Shown: one piece after another, positions 1-12,587 of the stretch
Position numbering within the stretch: position 1 is the stretch's first letter
Layout of the letters: the number at the start of each line of letters is the position of its first letter
Assembly: GCA_023548195.1 (NCBI GenBank)
Contig: JAJHZJ010000336.1
Coordinates: 558,001 to 622,000 of the forward strand
DNA length: 64,000 nucleotides
Reading direction: 5' to 3'
DNA from: Bettongia penicillata ogilbyi
Taxonomy: Eukaryota > Chordata > Mammalia > Diprotodontia > Potoroidae
The notes under the pieces: generated by a model
What the model was told of the DNA's origin: nothing
Database searches by the model: none
Seen by the model: the letters and a program-made list of their open reading frames with translations, nothing else
Position numbers and translations under genes: made by a program

Positions 1-518
1 CTGAAGGCCCACCGAAGTCTGAATAGACTCTCCAATAGACAAGTATGTTTTGGAGGTGGTTGTGAATGGCAATTGTACATGGGAATCTGAAAAGGCTTAC
101 AAACTCACTGTTAAGAAAAATTACTTGGGAATCATTGGAAGATTCCAGGTGCCATGTCATTTTTCAGTTTCTGCCCTAATTCTGCTCATGCCCTCTCTCA
201 ATTCTGAGTCTTACTCTCTTCAACTGCAAAATGGGGAAAATAAAATCCAGCTGCCTGCACCCTACCTCTTCCATTTTCTCCTATTCCAGTGGGGTCACAA
301 ACAACCATGCAATAACATTTACCAAGAGTTTTAGAGAGGGATTCATATGAAAACTCTAAATGTTATGTGGATGAAATTGTTTTCCTCCAAGGTCATGCCA
401 GACACCAAGGAAATGGAACTTAACAGTAAATATGTATATGATGAAAAAGAATAGCTCACAGGTTTTGTACAAAATGATAATGGAGACCAAAAGTGGGGAG
501 AGGGAGAGGAAAAGAAGG

Positions 519-722
519 GAATAAACATTTATATAGTGCCTGTCTTGTGCCAGGCACAAATACTGACTCATCTACCACAATCCTGGCAGGTAGGTGTTCT
601 CTATTCTGCAGTTGGGAAAACTGAGGCAAAGATTAGGTGACTCGTCCAAGGTTGCACAACTCATAAGTACCTACGGTCAAATTAGAACTCAGGTCTTCAT
701 ATCCACTGCACCTCTTAGCCTC
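519..722 (-). repeat. MIR/CORE-SINE fragment
   Basis: Plus-strand landmarks 'ataaacatttatatagtgcc', 'gccaggcac' and 'gggaaaactgaggcaaag...gtgactcgtccaaggttgcacaac' are the reversed MIR core. Confidence 0.75.
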
Positions 723-904
723 AGTAGCATGTGTTGTCACTAGTTTATCATCTTGGAAAGACTTTTTCTGAGGATATCTAGCACCTGTATCTGATAATAA
801 TAGCTCTGCAAATTAGGTGTTTAGTCACTTCAGAGAGAACAAGACTGTCAAAGAGAATGCTAGTTTTTCATCTTCTTGAGTCCTGAAAATGGTAGCTTAT
901 TCTG

Positions 905-3100
905 CCAGCTAAGAGTTTGGATTCTGATTTTCTCTTTTTAAATGATGCTTATTAATTTCTTAATGTTAAATTTTTTAATGTTAATTTCTTATTTTGAGTT
1001 TCAAATTCTCCATCTCCCTACAGTCTCTCTCCTTCATTCACTGAGAAGGCAGGCAATATGATACCCATTAAACATGTGAAGTCATGTAAAACCTACTCCC
1101 ATATTAGTCATGTTGCAAGAAATGAAAAGAAGGAAGGAAGAGAGAGATAAAGGAAGAAAGAAGAAAAGGAAAGAAAAAAGGAAGAAAGAAAGGATGGAAG
1201 GAAAGAAGGAAGGAAGGAAGGAAGGAAGGAAGGAAGGAAGGAAGGAAGGAAGGAAGGAAGGAAGGAAGGAAGGAAGGGAGGGAGGAAGGGAGGAAGGGAG
1301 GGAAGGAAGGCAGGGAAGGAAGGGAAGGAAGGAGGGAAGGAGGGAGGGAGGAAAAAAAAGGAAGGAAGGAAGGAAGGAAGGAAGGAAGGAAGGAAGGAAG
1401 GAAGGAAGGAAGGAAGGAAGGAAGGAAAGGAAAGTCTTAAAAGAATACTTCCTTCTATTAAAAGTCCATCAGTTCTCCCTCTAGAAGTGGATAGCACCTT
1501 TCTTTTAATAATGAATCCTCTGGAATCGTTGTAGATCATTGTGTTGATTAGAGTATCTGTTAATTTTCCTTACAATACTGCTGTTAACTGTGGACATTTT
1601 CTCCTGATTTTGCTCACTTCACTTTGCATCAGTTCATATAAGTCTCCCCAGGTTTTTCCTGCTCATCATTTCCTATATCACAGTAGTGCTCCATCACAAT
1701 CATATACTACCATCTGTCCATCCTTTAATTGATGGGCATCCCCTCGATTTCCAGTTCTTGGCCACCTAAAAAAAAAAGTTGATTTAAATATTTTTGTACA
1801 CACGATCTTTTCCTTTTTTATTTGATCTCTTTGGGATACAGACTTAATAGTGGTATTCCTAGGTTAAAGGGTATATGAGTTTTATAACCCTTTGGGGATA
1901 GTTCTATATTATTCCTTAGAATGGGTTAAAACAGTCCACAACCACATCGACAATGGTGCATGTATTCTTCCACATCCCCTTTGGCATTTGTTATTTTCCT
2001 TTCAATGTTAGCCAATCTGATAGTTACTTTTAATTTGCATTTCTCTATTAATTATTTATAGCATGCTATCATACGACTATTGATAACTTCGATTTCTTCT
2101 TCTGAAAAATACCCTATTCATATCCTTTGACCATTTATCAATTGGGGAATAGTTCTTATTCTTATACATTTGGCTCAGTTCCTTATATACTAGAGAAATG
2201 AAGACTTCAACAGAGAAACTTCCTATAAAAGGCTTATTTTTCCCAGTTTCCTACTTTCCTTCCAATTGTGACTGCACTGGTTTTATTTGTGTGAAAACTT
2301 TTTAATTTCCTGTAGTCAAGATTATCCATTTTATCTCCCATGATCCTCTCTACCTTTTGTTTGGTCATAAAATCCTCCCTCATCTAAGAATTTATGACTA
2401 AATGAGATAGAGAGCATTGCTTTGATAATTACTAATTTGTAAGGTAGTTTGAAATCTGGTACTACTAAGATGCCTTCTTTAACATTTTTATTTGATTTCC
2501 TTGATATCCTGGACCTTTGGTTTGTCTAGATAAATTTTGTCATTATTTTTTCTAGCACTATAAAATAATTCTTCGGTAGTTTGCTATGGCAATAAATAAG
2601 TAAATTTAGGCAGAATTGTTATTTTTATTATATTGGGTCAGTCTACCTATGAGCAACTAATATTTCTCTATTTGTTTAGACATGTCCTTTTTTGTGTGAA
2701 AAGTGTTTTGTAATTGGGTTCAATATAATTCCTGGGGGTGTCTTGCCAGGTAGACTCACAAGGTAATTTTGTATAGTCTGCATTTTACATGGAACTTCTC
2801 TTTCTATCTCTTACTGCTTGGTTTTGTTAGTAATGTATAGAAATGCTTTTGTGTGGCTTTATATTCTACAACTTTGCTAAAGTTGTTAACTGTTTCAACT
2901 AGTTTTCTAGTTACCTCTAGGGTTCCCTATGGGTTCATCATATCACCTGCAAAGAATGCTAGTTTTCTTTCCTCGCTGCCTATCATTTTATTCCTTCAAT
3001 TTATTTTTCTCATCTTACTGCTATAGCTAACATTTCTAGTGAAATATTGACTAATGGTGGTGATAATGAATATTCTGGCTCCACTGAATCTTGATTTTCA
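905..3100 (-). mobile_element. L1 LINE, 5'-truncated, 3' UTR and C-terminal ORF2, decayed
   Basis: Read on the minus strand, this is an L1 3' end. The plus-strand text has the standard reversed L1 landmarks: 'gatgggcatcccc...atttccagttcttgg', 'tttgatctctttgggatacag', 'ccatttatcaattgggga', 'caactttgctaaagttgtt' and 'atcatatcacctgcaaagaatg'. These cover the ORF2 C-terminus through part of the RT region. The 3' UTR (about 905-1500) is split by a GGAA microsatellite. An internal stretch near 2390-2450 is deleted relative to a typical L1. Many stops and frameshifts; not mobile. Confidence 0.85.
1111..1435. repeat. (GGAA)n microsatellite, imperfect
   Basis: More than 300 bp of GGAA/GAAA/GGGA units. 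The purest blocks are 1205-1278 and 1361-1430. It sits in the L1 3' UTR, where an A-rich stretch is expected, so it probably expanded from that. Open reading frames across it are low-complexity artefacts. Confidence 0.95.
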
Positions 3101-3127
3101 AAGAGACAAACCAGGACTGTGGGGCAC

Positions 3128-3262
3128 AGAATAAGATCACAGATTTAGGGTGGAAAGGGACCTTAGAGGAAATCTAATCCAAATCCTTCCTCTTACAGAT
3201 AAGGAAAGTGAAGTTCACAGAAGTAAAGTGACTTGCCCAATTCACATATGTGATAATAATGT
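3128..3262 (-). repeat. MIR3-like SINE fragment
   Basis: 'acagatttagggtggaaagggacctta' then 'cttacagataaggaaagtgaag...agtgacttgcccaa' is a reversed MIR-type SINE found repeatedly in this window. Confidence 0.7.
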
Positions 3263-3579
3263 TAGTTATTAACTCAAGTTTTGTCCCTCAATGGCAAGAG
3301 TGATGGCCTCAGAGTAGAGGCAGGTTCAAGTCCAAGTATGACCACTTGCTAATTGTAAGATCTTGGATGCAATACTAGCCCTAGCTATGTAAAAGGACTG
3401 TTGCTTAAAATGAAATAATGCATGTATAGGCCTTTCTAGCTTTAAGCATTGTAAAGTCTAAGACATTTTATGCCTTATGGAAATAAAGCCTTAGTGCTGG
3501 ACTTTAATTTCCAGTGGAAAACTAGCCAGCTAAAGCCCAATATTAAGGACAAAGGATTCCACCCATGACTTCAGTATCT

Positions 3580-4420
3580 TGGTGTGATAAGAGAGCTTCA
3601 AAGAACCTCTAATTCTGAATTAGATCATCTACCTTAATAATGTCCTCTACAATATAGTAGACAAGATGACATCCAGCCTTTGCCCAATGACTTCTAATGA
3701 GAAAGAATTCATAATAGCTCTTTGGATGGCTCTAATCCTGAAGAAGTTTTTCATTATATTGAGTAGAAATCTGCCTGTCTGCAACCTTTATCCATTATTG
3801 CTAATTCTGTACTTAGGGACCAACAAAACAAGCTTAATCCTTCTTCATGAGACAGCCCTTCAAATGCTTGAAAACTGCTATCACATCATTAAGTTTTATC
3901 TTCTCCAGGCTAAAAAACACGGATGGCTTCAACTAGTCCTAATAGGGTATCAGCTCAAGGCTCTGGTTGCCCTCATTCTGACTGCCCTCCTAAGAATGCC
4001 TTCCAGTTTCTAAATGTCCTTTGTAGAACCAACTATAATACTCCAAAAACTGGTCCAATCAGTGCAGAATATAGTGGGATTTTCACTTCTCTAATCCTGG
4101 ACCCTATATATCTATACAGTAAAAGATCACTACTGTATTATAATGATGAGATATCGACCTTGAAGTCCACTAAAACCCATTCCACCCTCAGATCTTTTTC
4201 AGAAGAACTCCTGGTTAGCCATTCCTCTCCTGTCTTTTATTTGTGAAGATAATATTTCAAGACAAATGTAATAATTTTACAACTTACAAATTATCCCTAG
4301 TAAATTAAGCTTTATTAGATTAAACTCAAGAATATGAATCTAATACGATGTTTTCTGTTCTGATTATATTATCCAAAATGTTAGTTACTTCTCTTTAATT
4401 TGTGTCATTTACAAATTTGA
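3580..4420 (-). mobile_element. CR1/L3-clade LINE fragment
   Basis: The plus strand shows the reversed 3' region of CR1/L3. Landmarks in order: 'acatccagcctttgcccaatgac', 'gacagcccttcaaatgcttgaaaactgctatcac', 'ttctccaggctaaaaa', 'ctggttgccctc...ttccagtttctaaatgtcc', 'gtccactaaaaccc...agatctttttcagaagaactcctg' and 'tgtgtcatttacaaatttgat'. About 840 bp, heavily mutated. The short open frames at 3666-4246 are by-products. Confidence 0.8.
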
Positions 4421-4639
4421 TTTAAAAAAAATCACTACCCACTATAGCTCCATGCAAATAAGAAGAAAATATATTAAAGTCCATGCAGAACAACACATTC
4501 TGCTCTGAGCTGTGAACTGTGAACACATGTTTGTATGAGTCCGCATATATCTGCCCCAGGTCCCAAGAAGAGTCAAATAAGGAATGTACATAGCTCCATG
4601 TATATCCATCCTCTCTATTAGACATAACATTCAGGATCC

Positions 4640-5995
4640 ATTCCCTAATCAGGACAAATTAGGAGAGTTACCTGTATTTACAGTGAACTCCACATGCCTA
4701 AAACTGAACTGTCTCCACACCACGCTCTACCCCATACAAAGTAAAAAGAACTGCCCCAACCCCAACCTTCCTAATTTCTGTTGATGACATCTTTCTAATC
4801 ACTCAGGCTCTAAACCTAAGTTTTCTTCAGCTATTATATCTTTTTTACCCTTTCCCATTATTCAAAAGGGCAACACGGTATAAAAGAAAGGATGCTAAAC
4901 ACAGTTATAACCTAAATTCTAATCCAGCTCTGACACTTACCACTAGGTTGCACAATGGATAGAGCACTTCGACACTTACTAAGCATATAATGCTTAGCAA
5001 GTTATATATTCCTTGTCTTACCCAATTTCCTCATTTGTAAAATGGAGGTAATAACATCACCTCTGTCTTCCAGGGCTATGGAGAGGATCAAATGAGATAG
5101 TAATTGTAAAGCACTACGCCTGGCACATAGTAAGCACAATATAAATGTCAATTATCATCATTATTATTGCTTGAACATTAACTTAGCTGTGCCTCAGTTT
5201 CCACACCTATACAAATCAAGGATAGTAAAACTTGCCCTGCCTACTGCACAGGATTTTTGCTTCAAAACAAAATTTTAAGCACTTCATAATCCTTGAAGAA
5301 TTAAACAAAGGTGTGTTACTTACAAAATTTTATCCATTCTACTTTGCCTCTTTCTTTAGTTCCCTTCCTTTCTACTCCTATTCCAACTACTCTAATTGAA
5401 ACCTTCATTACTTCCTGCCTGGACTGTTGAAAGAACTTTCTAACTGCTCTCCCAGCCTTTCTCCTCTCTTCAATCTTTCACACCGCTCACAGTCATAGGT
5501 AACAGGCTTTTAACGACATCAAAAGCCTTCAGTGGTTCCTAAATGCCCTGCCTTCAAGGGCCTCCACAAATCAACTGAAAGCCACCCTTCCAAGATGATG
5601 TCCTACTACTTCCCTTGAGGCCTCTGTACCCTAGCCAAACTGAACTACTCCTCTCCATTCCTCAATCATCCTGATTTCCTCCAAGCTTTGACACAAGGTA
5701 CTGTCTATTCCTAGAAAAGACTCCTCAGAATCTCTAACTATTGAAAATTTTCTTCTTTCAAGGTACAACTTGAATGATACTTCCTGATCCCTGTAGCTAA
5801 TCTCCCAGTGATCTTTCCCTCCTCAAAGCTCTCGGGCACTCCAAACCTTTTCTATGTACTTATCATATTATAACTTGTAGCTATATATATGTTTTTTGTC
5901 TTCTCCATCTTACAAAACTATCCATGCCCTAAAAGCAGGGACTGTGCACTTTCTATCTTTGAACTAGCTCCTAACACATTGCACTGCATGTATTG
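4640..5995 (+). mobile_element. L2 LINE, 3' portion, split by a SINE
   Basis: 'aactccacatgcctaaaactgaactg...cactcaggctctaaacctaag', then after the SINE 'cttcctgcctggactgttg...cctgccttcaagggcctcc' and the 3' end 'ccctaaaagcagggactgtgcac...ctaacacattgcac' follow the L2 sense order. The 4868-5215 interval is a later SINE insertion. Confidence 0.75.
4868..5165 (+). repeat. MIR-type SINE inserted in L2
   Basis: 'ccagctctgacacttac', 'tttcctcatttgtaaaatggaggtaataac', 'atggagaggatcaaatgagatag' and 'gcctggcacatagtaagcac' give a MIR sense order. A small tRNA-like-head fragment (ggttgcacaatggatagagc) is embedded. Confidence 0.75.
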
Positions 5996-6584
5996 GGGAT
6001 TTTTTTGGTCCAGATCTGTGAATGGAAATATCCTCCACTGATCACAGGCTGTTTAGCAGCCTACTTTACTGTCTTAGAGAGCTGTCTAAAAGGTTAGGTG
6101 ATCTACCTGCCCTTGGTAACAAAATTAATAACCACCAGAGGGTGACTTTAAACTGAGGTCTTCTACACTCCAAAACCATCCTTCTTTCATTCAGACACAC
6201 TACCTCTCATAGAGCACATAGTAAGTGCTTTAAATTGTAAAAAGAATTGAATTGACGTTACAATAACTAATTATTCATTCCAAGCACTATACGGATAAAT
6301 GATGTGTGTTGTTTGTACTTATTGTCACCAGACACTGAGATAAATGCTATTCACATTTTTAGGAGGAAGAAAAAGATAATTTGCAGGTATCTCTGAATGA
6401 GTTATCTAGAATGAAACCCTTATGACATCCCCCAGCTATCACTTTGACAGGTATTTTTCTGTTCAGTGTATCTCCCCCATTTTGAAACCTTGTAAGTTTG
6501 AAGGGGAAAGAATTTTTGTAAATTCACTGTTATGTTATGGTACTAAAAGGCCACCTGTTCCTCACTATGGTAAGTGCAGACTTG

Positions 6585-6850
6585 GACCCAAAGTCCAAGC
6601 CCCTCAATGTGATATTCATAAACCTCCACAATCTGGCCCTGACCTCCCACCCCTCCCTTATCTACCACAGTGGATAAATCTGAATTCTCACTCATTCTAA
6701 TCTCTTTACTGTTTCATACACATGGCCTATTCATGTATGTATATTCAGTCTCCTCATTCAATTTGGAATGCCCTTCCTATCACTACCTTCTCTTTATTCA
6801 TCTATCCATGAAAATGGTGGGCAATTAAGACTCCTTTTCAAACCTCCCAT
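6585..6850 (+). mobile_element. L2 LINE fragment
   Basis: 'cctccacaatctggccctgacctcccacc', 'actcattctaatctc' and 'aatttggaatgcccttcctatc' match the L2 3' coding region. Confidence 0.65.
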
Positions 6851-6854
6851 CACT

Positions 6855-6990
6855 AAATCCCAGAGTCACAGAGTATTACATCCAGAGAGACCTTTGGTGA
6901 TCACCTGGTTCAGCCTTCTTGCTTTACAGAAGAAACTGAAGTTCACAAAAGAAAAAGGATTAATGCAAAGTCACACAGCTAGTTAGTGGC
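6855..6990 (-). repeat. MIR3-like SINE fragment
   Basis: 'tacatccagagagacctttggtgatcacctggttcagcc...aagtcacacagctagttagtgg' is a reversed MIR-type core. Confidence 0.7.
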
Positions 6991-7344
6991 AGAATCAAGG
7001 GTGTATATGGGTGTTCATAGGACACTAGTATTTCTGGTATGAGGGATGGTCAGGTCTTTTCAGGGCTACTTTCCACCTTTAGTGTCCATCTGCCACCCAA
7101 CTCTCATCTATGACTCCAAAAAGCTGTAGAATGTGAAGTGGCCAAACCCCAATAAGCCATTACAACAGATGGAATAAATCAGGTTGAGTATAACTGATGG
7201 ATCTCAAACCCATCAGGGCAGGGGGTGTCCAACCCAAGTATGTCAAGAATTCCCTGGCAGAAAATATAGATATGAATAATTTATAATAATGGGCCATAAA
7301 TACAGCAGAAGCATATACTATGAAGCATTTAGAGCTTGGTTAAA

Positions 7345-7530
7345 CATCAAAGACACCAGAGTCATCAACTGTATCCCAAGCCATCACCAGTTGTCTTGAT
7401 TTTTGTCTTGCCACTGAACTCTGAAGACTCAGGAGAAGAGAGTGAGACTGATGACCTCATGCAACTCTGCCTCACTTAAATCCAATTTATGCATGAGTCC
7501 AAAGACATCACCCACCATTTTAGCATTTTT
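7345..7530 (+). repeat. LINE-tailed marsupial SINE, partial
   Basis: 'gtcttgccactgaactctgaagactcaggagaagagagtgagactgatgacctcatgcaactctgcctcact' resembles the better copies at 27353-27567 and 52541-52656. Its 3' tail is degenerate or replaced. Confidence 0.5.
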
Positions 7531-7830
7531 ACCTACGTCAAAGTCCTGTGGTGATGAGCAAGTGAAAAAGCAGAAGATGCAGATACACTGGCACTTGTAG
7601 TCACAACTCCACACAGGCAGCCTAGGCTGTAGGATCATCTTCTCACTGTACTGAAGCATCAATGGGATTCAGGAGCCCCTGTGTGTCTGAGCAGTCTTTT
7701 TTAAGGGTTACATTGCTCACCTCTTGGTATGAGTAAGAAGTTAAAAAAAGGTGCCCTAAAATTGTCTGCATCACTTAAGCTAAAACCTGGACTGCTTACA
7801 ACTGTCAAAGATCCAACCCTGTAGTCAAAA

Positions 7831-7856
7831 CACACATACACACACACACACACACC
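7831..7856. repeat. (CA)n microsatellite
   Basis: About 26 bp of CA units with one interruption. Confidence 0.9.
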
Positions 7857-7964
7857 AAGTACAAAAATTTTTGCAAAGATCATTCCGTTCACCATTAGTA
7901 AAGGGAACGTGTGCACACTTATGAACAACAAATCCAGCAGGGGGTCCACTGCTCATACAAAAGT

Positions 7965-9630
7965 TAAATGAAATCTCCCAGGTTACACGGCAAGAGGCTA
8001 TTCCCCCGGAGTTCAAGAATGCCTCCATTTTCCAAGGCTATCAAGGAAAAGGAAATAGGGTGTTCCATGACAACCACAAGGTAGGGTTTCTCTCTTAGTC
8101 ACTGCCAGCAAAATTCTTGCTAGAGTCCTGCTTAATAAGCTGATCTTTCACCTGGAAGATGATCCTCTACCTGAGAGCCAATGTGGTTTCAGAAAGGGTC
8201 AAAGAATGACCAGCGTAGTATTTGCTGCCCAACACTTCCAGAAGAAATTCCAGGAGCAGAATAGAGGTCTATATGCAACATTCATTGATCTGACTAAGGC
8301 CTTTGATACCCTCTCAATAATGAGGGTTTGGAGAACATTATGGCAAAATTTGGTTGCACAGAGAAGTTTATCAGTATTGTATAACACTTCCATGACAGCA
8401 AGTTTGCATGGATTCTGATAAGGGATAGCGCTCTCATGCTTTCCCAGGCACCAGGGGAGTAAACCGCACTGTGTCCCTGCTCCCATGCTTTTTAGTATGG
8501 TATTTTCAGTGATGTTGCTTGATGTCTTCAACAAGGACAAAACATGGCATCAAGGTTAGTTACCACACAGATGGGAAGCTATTTAACTTGAAAAGGCTAC
8601 AAGTCAATATTAAAGTGAATTGGCAAAGAGTCAGTGTGCAACTTTTTGCTTCAACATGATTGCGTACTCAATGCAGTCTCTGAGACTGAGATGCAAAAAA
8701 GTATGGATCAATTCTATGCCACTTGTGCTAATTTTGGCCTGACAACGCCAAGAAAACAGAGGTTTTCCACCAGCCAAGAGAAAAAAAGAGAATGAACTAA
8801 AGTTGAAACCAGACTAAAAAATGCCTTAGTGGTGAGGAAGTGACATCATCTACAGTCATATGTGGAACCATCAGTTATAGCAAATGGAGAAATTTTGAAT
8901 ACTGTGAATAAATTCACTTACCTCAACAATGTAATTTCCATGGATGTACACATAGATGATGAGATCAATCCATGCATTGCCAGAGCTAGTTCAGTGTTTG
9001 GGAGGCTCCAACAGGAAAGTGTGGGAGAAGAGAGGTATCTAATAAACACAAGGCCTACAGAGCTGCTATGCTGACTTCATTGCTGTACGCCTGTGAAAGT
9101 TGGACAGTATATCAGTGCCATGCTAGGAAAATGAATCATTTCCATTTGAATTGTCTTAGGAAGATTCTGAAGATCAACTGACAAGATAAGGTACCAGACA
9201 TTGAGGACCTTTGTTGGGCTACACTGCCAAGCACTCAAACTCTCTTGCAGTGAGAGCAACTCTGATGGGCTGGTCATATTTAATGTCAAAAGTACATCTG
9301 CCTAAAATCACAATGTCTCTCCGAAGATGTTTGAAAACAATTGTGAGATATAGGAGAAAGGCACAGGAGTGCCCAGTATGGTGTGCCCACATCAAAGAAG
9401 GCCCTATGCTCTATATGCAAAGCAGAACTGCAGTAGCTCAAAAGAAATATGAGAGGCACAAATTTAGAGACATCGCCACTCCAAACGAGCATATGAACTA
9501 TTTGCGCCTGACCTGTGGCAGAGCCTTCCAAACTCATATTGGTCTGATCAGTCACAATTGGATACCTTGTGCTTTGATCCTGACGTAGTGATGCCATTTT
9601 GGTCCTCTTGCAGTATGACAAACAGTAGCC
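7965..9630 (+). pseudogene. Decayed LINE ORF: reverse transcriptase plus C-terminal zinc-finger relic
   Basis: Conceptual pieces in three frames follow a non-LTR retrotransposon RT in order: NRVFHDNHK (about 8057), AKILARVLLNKL and ESQCGFRKG (8107-8199), LYATFIDLTKAFDTL (8269-8314), VPAPMLFSMVFSVMLLD (8476-8526), DGKLFNLKRLQ (about 8571), VNKFTYLNNVIS then IDDEI and ASSVFGRLQ (8896-9012), and LNHFHLNCLRKILKI (about 9138-9177). The 3' part ends CGRAFQTHIGLISH (9511-9555), a C2H2-like finger with lost ligands. Stops (for example at 8418) and several frameshifts break it. The YADD-equivalent region is not recognisable. The family resembles finger-tailed LINEs of other animals; I do not assign a clade. 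It is a relic, not a host gene. Confidence 0.8.
8780..8858 (+). repeat. 79-bp dispersed segment, copy A
   Basis: Differs at 5 positions from 16435-16513. It lies inside the decayed LINE between the HQP-like and EPSV-like parts of its ORF. Confidence 0.9.
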
Positions 9631-10267
9631 CCAGGCAGAAACAATTCTAGAACCCAGGGCTTCTAATATTCAGAGCAGGGATCTTCCTACCACATATGGA
9701 TAATCCCTCTCACCCTCAAATAAACTCACCAAGTTGTCCTGGAATCTTGCCAATGCCATGAGCTCAGCCACAAAGAGCAGGAAAGTGGGATGGAAAGAGT
9801 TGTGTTTCTTAAGATATCTTTGTAATGGCATTAAATCACAAAGCAGTAAGCAGGGTGGCATCATTATACAGGATCCCTCATTTAGATGCATTAATGAGGC
9901 TTTAGATCAGCTGCTGTGTCTAAGATTGTGCTGTAGTTCCATCCTCATATTAACTATTCATAGATAATCCTCCTCAAGGCTTATTTACATGTTGGAGGCT
10001 CAGGACATATAGTGCCTAACTGACAGATGCTACCTGTTCCATCTGAACAGACTCCCTATGTTGCGAAAGCTAAAACATCCACTGAAAATTTCTAGAATCC
10101 TAGATGATGGAACTGTGATCATCAGTGAGTATTAACAGATCAAAACCCATGCTCTGAGAATATGAAGTGGGAGACTCTCATGCTATCCAATCACCAGTAT
10201 GTAGGCAAAATCCAATTATAGATAAAGGGTACAGGAGAACAGACCATAGAAGTGGGCCTTTATTCTA

Positions 10268-10470
10268 TTAGAAGCACAGAATTATCAAGTCTTCAGAGGT
10301 GGAAAGGCCCTAAGAGATCATCTGGTCCAACCCCCATCTGAAGCATGAAATCTCTACAGAATACCCAACAAGTGGTTGTCTAACCTCAGCTGAAAGAATT
10401 CAAATGACAGGGAGTTCATTGCCTGCTGAGTCTACCTATTCTAGCTGCAAATCGCTCTACTCCTATTAGC
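10268..10470 (-). mobile_element. CR1/L3-clade LINE 3' fragment
   Basis: 'cttcagaggtggaaaggcc...gatcatctggtccaaccccc...acaagtggttgtctaacctc' is the reversed CR1/L3 3' end. Confidence 0.75.
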
Positions 10471-10825
10471 AGCCAAGCATCCTACAGGACCCTGGAGAGT
10501 TCTCATTTTCATTAATGTTTATATTAAGCCCAGCAGTAGTAGCATTGCAAACAATGGGATATTTGCCCTAGATGAAGAGACTCCAACTGAAACCAAACAA
10601 CCTCACTCTCTAGAAGATGATCACAGCCCCTGGGAGAGTAGAGGTTAGACTCTACACGTTTACATATAACCAACATCCAGGAAACAGGAAAGGAAGAAGG
10701 GTCTTCTTGTACATGGTACCAAAATACAACAAAAAGTAACAATTTGTTTAAAAAGAGATGTTTCCAATAGCCAACTTGGATAATCAAGAGATCTGAAGGA
10801 GGGCGAGTCTTCACTATCACTTTAG

Positions 10826-11090
10826 CTAATAATAATAATAATAGCTAGAATTTATATAGAGCTTTAAGGTTTGCAAAGTACTTTATACATGTTATCACAT
10901 TTGATCCTCATAATAAGCTTGAGATGGAGGTGAAATTATTATATTTATTTTACAGATGAGAAAACTTGGGTATAAAGATATTAAATGACTTTCACAGAAT
11001 CACAGAACTAAGAAGTGTCTGAGGCAGGATTCAAACCTGGGTCTTCCTGACTCCAAATCCAGTCCACCACCTAGCTACCTCACACCTAAG
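10826..11090 (-). repeat. MIR/CORE-SINE, nearly complete
   Basis: 'gagctttaaggtttgcaaag', 'tttacagatgagaaaact', 'gtctgaggcaggattcaaac' and 'cctgactccaaatccag...ccacctagctacct' give the reversed order of a marsupial MIR-type SINE, tRNA-like head at the right. Confidence 0.85.
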
Positions 11091-11944
11091 GTATCTATCT
11101 GATGTCACTAGCCAGACAGAGTCTGTTCTTCTGATTAGCCTGTATTCCTCACTAAATAAGTATTCAGTTTCAAATGCATGCTTGGAAAATAATTATTTAT
11201 GCTAGTCCATTTGCTTTCTTCATGTCCTATAATAAGTAACCAAGGATAGAAACCATGCAGAATAAATTGGTTTAGAGAAGAATGAATGTTTGAGGATTAG
11301 AAGGGGAGGGTAAGGAGAGGAAAGAATTCTCTCCTTCCCAGAGCTAACTTTAGTGGAAAGAATCAGAAGGAATGGGATGGTGGCATTTGAGGATGGGTTG
11401 TTCTGAGTCTCTCTTGCAGGCGGGTGGATGAGTACTACCTTTGAAATAGCCTCCTTTTCCTCTCTTCACCATACCCCACAAGTACAATATCTCCACAGTA
11501 GGGTTTTTCCTCTCTCTCCAGAACAAGCTGGAGGTCGAGAGACTGGTAGAATGACCGTGGTTAACGCTCACTACCTATGTTGAACCCGGGCACCCTTGGA
11601 AAGAGCAACCATACTTCCTGTGCCACACTTTCAGAAAAGCAGCAGGAAGTTAATCGATTCATCACAATGACCTTAAAGCTTTAAAGTCTAAAAGTCCAGA
11701 GTGGCCACTTTCCTGTCTGCAGAGGACAGGCTCTCTAGACCACAAAATCTAGCTGAGACCATCCAATGAAAGGTTATGTCCATGGTAGGAAGAGAAAGAA
11801 CACTGAAGCTTGAGATAAGGCTTAGACTCTCTAGATTGCTTCCCAGCAATAAGATTCAAGGATGCTAAGAAGCTAATTAGAGAATTTGTACCTAAGAAGG
11901 GATTCAATTAATATGAAAATCATTGAGAATGTCTGTCACGGACT

Positions 11945-12072
11945 TGATAGGGGTTAAGGTAAGTCATTTCACTCCTATGGGCCCAACTGTACTAATTTAT
12001 AAAATGAGGGAATTGGCAAATAATCTCTAATGTTCTCTCTTGGTCAAAGTTCTATGAGTCTAAGACTCTATC
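11945..12072 (+). repeat. MIR-type SINE fragment
   Basis: 'gtaagtcatttcactcctatgg...tttataaaatgagggaattgg' is a MIR core. Confidence 0.6.
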
Positions 12073-12299
12073 AACTCCCTGGCATGGTGCTTCTGCCTAG
12101 AGGCAGAGGGATGGCTTCTTCTGACCTCCCCAGATCGCTTCAAGATCTAAAATTCAATTATTCGGGACTTTTTGTTCTCTCTTAGAGTCTGTATCTCCTC
12201 ATACTCATTCAACAAGAATCAAGTGAGCATGTACAACACACAAACACCACCCTCCATTTGTGCAAAAGTAAATAGTACTTATTACTTTTCTGTATCTGT

Positions 12300-12500
12300 C
12301 CAGATCCCAACTCTGCCAGCAACCCACTGTGACACTGACCTTGGACAAGCCACTTACATACTGTGTGTCCTAGTGTCTGCCTCTACAAAGTGGGGATCAT
12401 GAGAGCTATCCTCCCTACCTCACACCGTTATTTCAAGGCTCACATGATACAATATGTGTGAAAGAACTCTGAAAGGCATAAAACAATGCACAGACAGTAG
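12300..12500 (+). repeat. MIR SINE
   Basis: 'caactctgccagcaac...gaccttggacaagccactt...ctacaaagtggggatcatgag' is MIR in sense order. Confidence 0.75.
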
Positions 12501-12587
12501 TTTTACTCCTTTATTGGTCTACACTATCCATTTGAAATGATTTCTCCAGTTCTGGCCCAAGTCAAAACTCTTGTCCTCAAAATGAAG

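Noticed and set aside
1108..1539. Ser/Phe/Leu/Pro- and Lys/Glu/Gly-rich frames on both strands
   Set aside because: Direct translation of the GGAA microsatellite.
8206..9588. RT-like frames as a possible domesticated host gene
   Set aside because: Multiple stops and frameshifts across all pieces, and catalytic region unrecognisable; a dead retrotransposon.
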